Shown here: in pieces, positions 62,300-64,000 of the stretch | Numbering within the stretch: position 1 is the stretch's first letter | Layout: each line of letters opens with the position of its first letter | Source of the DNA: Dyadobacter luteus | Lineage (GTDB): Bacteria; Bacteroidota; Bacteroidia; Cytophagales; Spirosomataceae | Reading direction: 5' to 3' | DNA: 64,000 nt | NCBI RefSeq assembly: GCF_003383615.1 | Contig: NZ_QNUL01000014.1 | Location: 86,676 to 150,675, forward strand | Notes under the pieces: generated by a model | Seen by the model: only the letters and a program-made list of their open reading frames with translations | What the model was told of the DNA's origin: nothing | Database searches by the model: none | Position numbers and translations under genes: made by a program

Positions 62300-63026
62300 C
62301 TATAAGCGGGGTTATCGATTTTCCATTTTTAGTTTGTTCTGCAACATAATCCAAAAGCGCAGTGCGGATTAGTTTTCCAGTGTTTCGGCGTTCCAAGGGA
62401 TTGGCAAGGCTGCTTTGGTCATCTCCGTTATTGGCCAGATAATCCGAAGTTGCAATGATGTATTCCCGGTTCAGGTCTAACGGTTTGCCGGCAACGGTAA
62501 CATCGTAAGCCTTTTTATCAACCACTTTCAATCTGATTCCGGAAACCGGCTGGCCGTTACTTGCCGCCAGATAATCAGCGATTTTCTGGACACCGGCACC
62601 CGACAACTTCAGAATAATGATTTCATTATCAAATGGCATTAGCTCGAAGATATTTGCAACAGTAATATTGCCTGCTGAGACTGAATTTCTAATACCTCCC
62701 TTCGTTGTAGGAAAAGAAATATCAATGGCAGGCTCAATCTTTCTCGCTTCAACCAGGATCGCATCTGCGAAGAAATTTCCAAGCGAAGTTTCAGGATCTG
62801 AAGATTTTTCAAGTTCAGATGAAGCTGTTCCTATCACTTTATTCATTTCAGCTTCCATTTGTTGCTTAAATGGCGCATAGTAGCGAATGACAGATGAGTC
62901 CGCAGCAACCTCATTGCTGATAACGTATTGCTTGTATTCGTTACTCTTGACAGTAAAATGTTTATGACAAGAAAAACTCAGAACGGATGCCAGTAATACC
63001 GCACCAACACTTTTATATTGATTCAT
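62271..63026 (-). CDS. 5'-nucleotidase C-terminal domain protein
   Basis: This 251-residue exported protein is the substrate-binding half of a 5'-nucleotidase. The start at 63026 (MNQYKSVGAVLLASVLSFSC) gives a signal with a weak lipobox at Cys20. Family blocks are LGNFFADAILVEARK, FPTTKGGIRNSVSAGNITVANIFELMPFDNEI and YIIATSDYLANNGDD. It has no metallophosphatase part; that domain is the next gene in the operon and starts inside this one. The pair probably works together outside the cytoplasm. Confidence 0.92.
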   Translation of the reverse strand: MNQYKSVGAVLLASVLSFSCHKHFTVKSNEYKQYVISNEVAADSSVIRYYAPFKQQMEAEMNKVIGTASSELEKSSDPETSLGNFFADAILVEARKIEPAIDISFPTTKGGIRNSVSAGNITVANIFELMPFDNEIIILKLSGAGVQKIADYLAASNGQPVSGIRLKVVDKKAYDVTVAGKPLDLNREYIIATSDYLANNGDDQSSLANPLERRNTGKLIRTALLDYVAEQTKNGKSITPLIDGRIVVSGN

Positions 63027-63044
63027 AAATTGATGATTGAGGCA

Positions 63045-63052
63045 CAAAGGTA
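63045..63052 (-). promoter_or_regulatory. Candidate -7 box of the nucleotidase operon
   Basis: On the minus strand TACCTTTG is a full TAnnTTTG match 18 bp before the ATG at 63026, giving a leader of about 10-12 nt. No -33 TTG is evident. Confidence 0.4.
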
Positions 63053-63098
63053 CTACCTCAATTGTGATGAAGGGCTATATTAACACAAAATTCATTCG

Positions 63099-63887
63099 CT
63101 AAAAATCGTATCTGACATTTTTGGGCAGAGGCTCCACTTTCACCTTCATCCATTGCCCATCTACCATAATTACCACGATATTCCGATCCTTGTCATAAAA
63201 CATGGTCCCGTTACCGCCGCCTTGCAATTCCTTAAAATTTACATGACGTGCATCTTCTTCAAAGTTCTTTTCTGCATCATCTGCCGGCTCATTTTTATGC
63301 AAATCTTCCTGACCTATATTACCCAGGATCAAAGCATTGCTTAGTTTAAGAGATCCATAGAAAACAGCCTTATCACGACCAAACAGAAAGGAATGTTGCC
63401 TCACGTCCGATCCAACTCTATACCAATTGTAAGCACTTTCGGAATGATTGTAAACTGTGCTGTAATAGTAGGTTTCGGCTACAGGCCTGCCAAGTTCAGT
63501 ATGTTTGTTCACCAACATTGTAATTCTGGATTTGTCATCAGAAGCGTATCCTTCAAAAACATGGTATCCCCATCGCTTTTTGTTTCGCTCATGCTCGTTT
63601 CCTCTGACCTGAATCATGAAAGGCGTGCTGATAACTCCATTTACAGTAGTATACATAGGTGTAACGGAGGTATTAAATCCGAAGTTATACCCACGCTCAT
63701 TCCATTTTTCCCAGGTACTGTCCACATCAGAATTAATAACAACCCTTCTTCCCAGGGAACCCATACTTGCCGGAAGTGTATCAAAATATTTAGAATCTGA
63801 CATAGGTGTCTGCGCATTGACTCCGAGGACGACAAGCAATTTAAAGATGAATGTTAAAAGAATCCTGAATGAATTGAGGTTTAGCAT
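63099..63887 (-). CDS. Secreted protein of unknown function
   Basis: This 262-residue protein has an N-terminal signal peptide (ILLTFIFKLLVVLGVNAQ). The mature part looks beta-rich, with repeated aromatic and polar stretches (WEKWNERGYNFGFNTSVTP, YYYSTVYNHSESAYNWYRV, FGRDKAVFYGSLKLSNALILGNI). Similar segments occur in Bacteroidota proteins with a trimeric tail-like or pentapeptide-like look, but I do not recognise a named domain. It is the most upstream gene of the minus-strand group, 72 bp from the nucleotidase gene. The start codon is part of a direct repeat (see repeat entry). Confidence 0.65.
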   Translation of the reverse strand: MLNLNSFRILLTFIFKLLVVLGVNAQTPMSDSKYFDTLPASMGSLGRRVVINSDVDSTWEKWNERGYNFGFNTSVTPMYTTVNGVISTPFMIQVRGNEHERNKKRWGYHVFEGYASDDKSRITMLVNKHTELGRPVAETYYYSTVYNHSESAYNWYRVGSDVRQHSFLFGRDKAVFYGSLKLSNALILGNIGQEDLHKNEPADDAEKNFEEDARHVNFKELQGGGNGTMFYDKDRNIVVIMVDGQWMKVKVEPLPKNVRYDF

Positions 63888-63910
63888 GAATCCGGAAGTT
63901 TAGCATGAAT
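63879..63910. repeat. 13-bp direct repeat at the start of the secreted protein gene
   Basis: GTTTAGCATGAAT occurs twice, at 63879-63891 and 63898-63910, 19 bp apart. On the minus strand each copy contains an ATG. The right copy opens a 21-codon reading frame that overlaps the real start in another frame. Confidence 0.7.
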
Positions 63911-63922
63911 GGTTTATAATAT

Positions 63923-63959
63923 AAGAGGGTGTCTCAAATCAAATTGAGTCACCCTCTTT
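63923..63959. other. Hairpin near the right edge, possible insertion-sequence end
   Basis: Arms AAGAGGGTG-T-CTCAA and TTGAG-T-CACCCTCTT pair over 14 positions with one T-T mismatch around a 6-nt loop. GAGGGTGTCTCAA resembles termini of IS1182/IS5-like elements, and a minus-strand reading frame ending KSSKKFK enters from the right edge (stop at 63963-63965). It could instead be a terminator. The window ends too soon to decide. Confidence 0.35.
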
Positions 63960-64000
63960 CATTTACTTAAACTTCTTTGAGGATTTGGTGTTTAAAAAGC

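Noticed and set aside
1..64000. CRISPR array, prophage, toxin-antitoxin or defence island
   Set aside because: No regularly spaced repeats, phage structural genes or recognisable defence genes were found on either strand.

Overview
The window reads as ordinary chromosomal sequence of a Bacteroidota bacterium, most likely of the order Cytophagales (Dyadobacter or Spirosoma-like). This placement is inferred from several things. Promoter-like boxes of the Bacteroidota form TAnnTTTG precede several genes, and Shine-Dalgarno sequences are weak or absent. The gene content also fits: LytS/LytTR pairs, a REC-PAS-kinase next to a CHASE3 hybrid kinase with CheR and CheB, a cytochrome c-tailed dehydrogenase, GMC oxidoreductase, CocE hydrolase and lipoprotein signals. 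I see no tRNA, rRNA, CRISPR array, prophage or complete insertion sequence.

Layout. 1-8604 holds housekeeping genes: the 5' part of dnaE and a DUF2461 gene on the minus strand, then trpS, a PAP2 phosphatase, ribose-phosphate pyrophosphokinase, ribosomal protein L25/Ctc, a DUF421 protein and a phosphoglycerate-dehydrogenase-like enzyme. 8702-18396 runs mostly on the plus strand: pdxA, the YicC RNase, an alkyladenine glycosylase, an orphan TPR sensor kinase, a methyltransferase, an MMPL/RND exporter and an M28 peptidase. 18465-23511 contains a stand-alone Anbu proteasome-like protease, an NTF2-like protein and DinB-like protein pair, an SGNH lipoprotein, a lipid kinase and surE. 23692-31643 contains an ExuT-like MFS transporter followed by a cytochrome c dehydrogenase, a TetR gene with a flavoprotein gene that share an 18-bp operator, an RlmL-like methyltransferase and small unknown genes.

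31906-38888 is a tightly overlapping five-gene signalling cluster (REC-PAS-HK, CHASE3-HAMP-GAF-HK-REC-REC-REC, single REC, CheR, CheB) without chemoreceptor, CheA or CheW. 39059-48369 carries a DUF983 protein, an AraC regulator divergent from a LytS/LytTR two-component pair, and a complete tripartite RND efflux pump that the pair may control. 48530-59511 is a mix of enzymes: a DUF2306 membrane protein, a methyltransferase, an S9 peptidase, a CocE-type hydrolase, a GMC oxidoreductase, a thioredoxin-like protein, a type II NADH dehydrogenase and an HxlR regulator. 59816-63887 has dps and a minus-strand operon in which the C-terminal and N-terminal halves of a 5'-nucleotidase are separate genes in reversed order, coupled to a COG0523/CobW metallochaperone GTPase. 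The right edge may be the end of an insertion sequence.

The most notable items are the orphan Anbu protease, the split nucleotidase-GTPase operon, the TetR operator pair with a possibly leaderless repressor mRNA, the receptor-less CheB/CheR kinase cluster with a degenerate middle receiver and a near-duplicate receiver, and several small unknown genes. Nothing here is clearly a new defence or mobile system.
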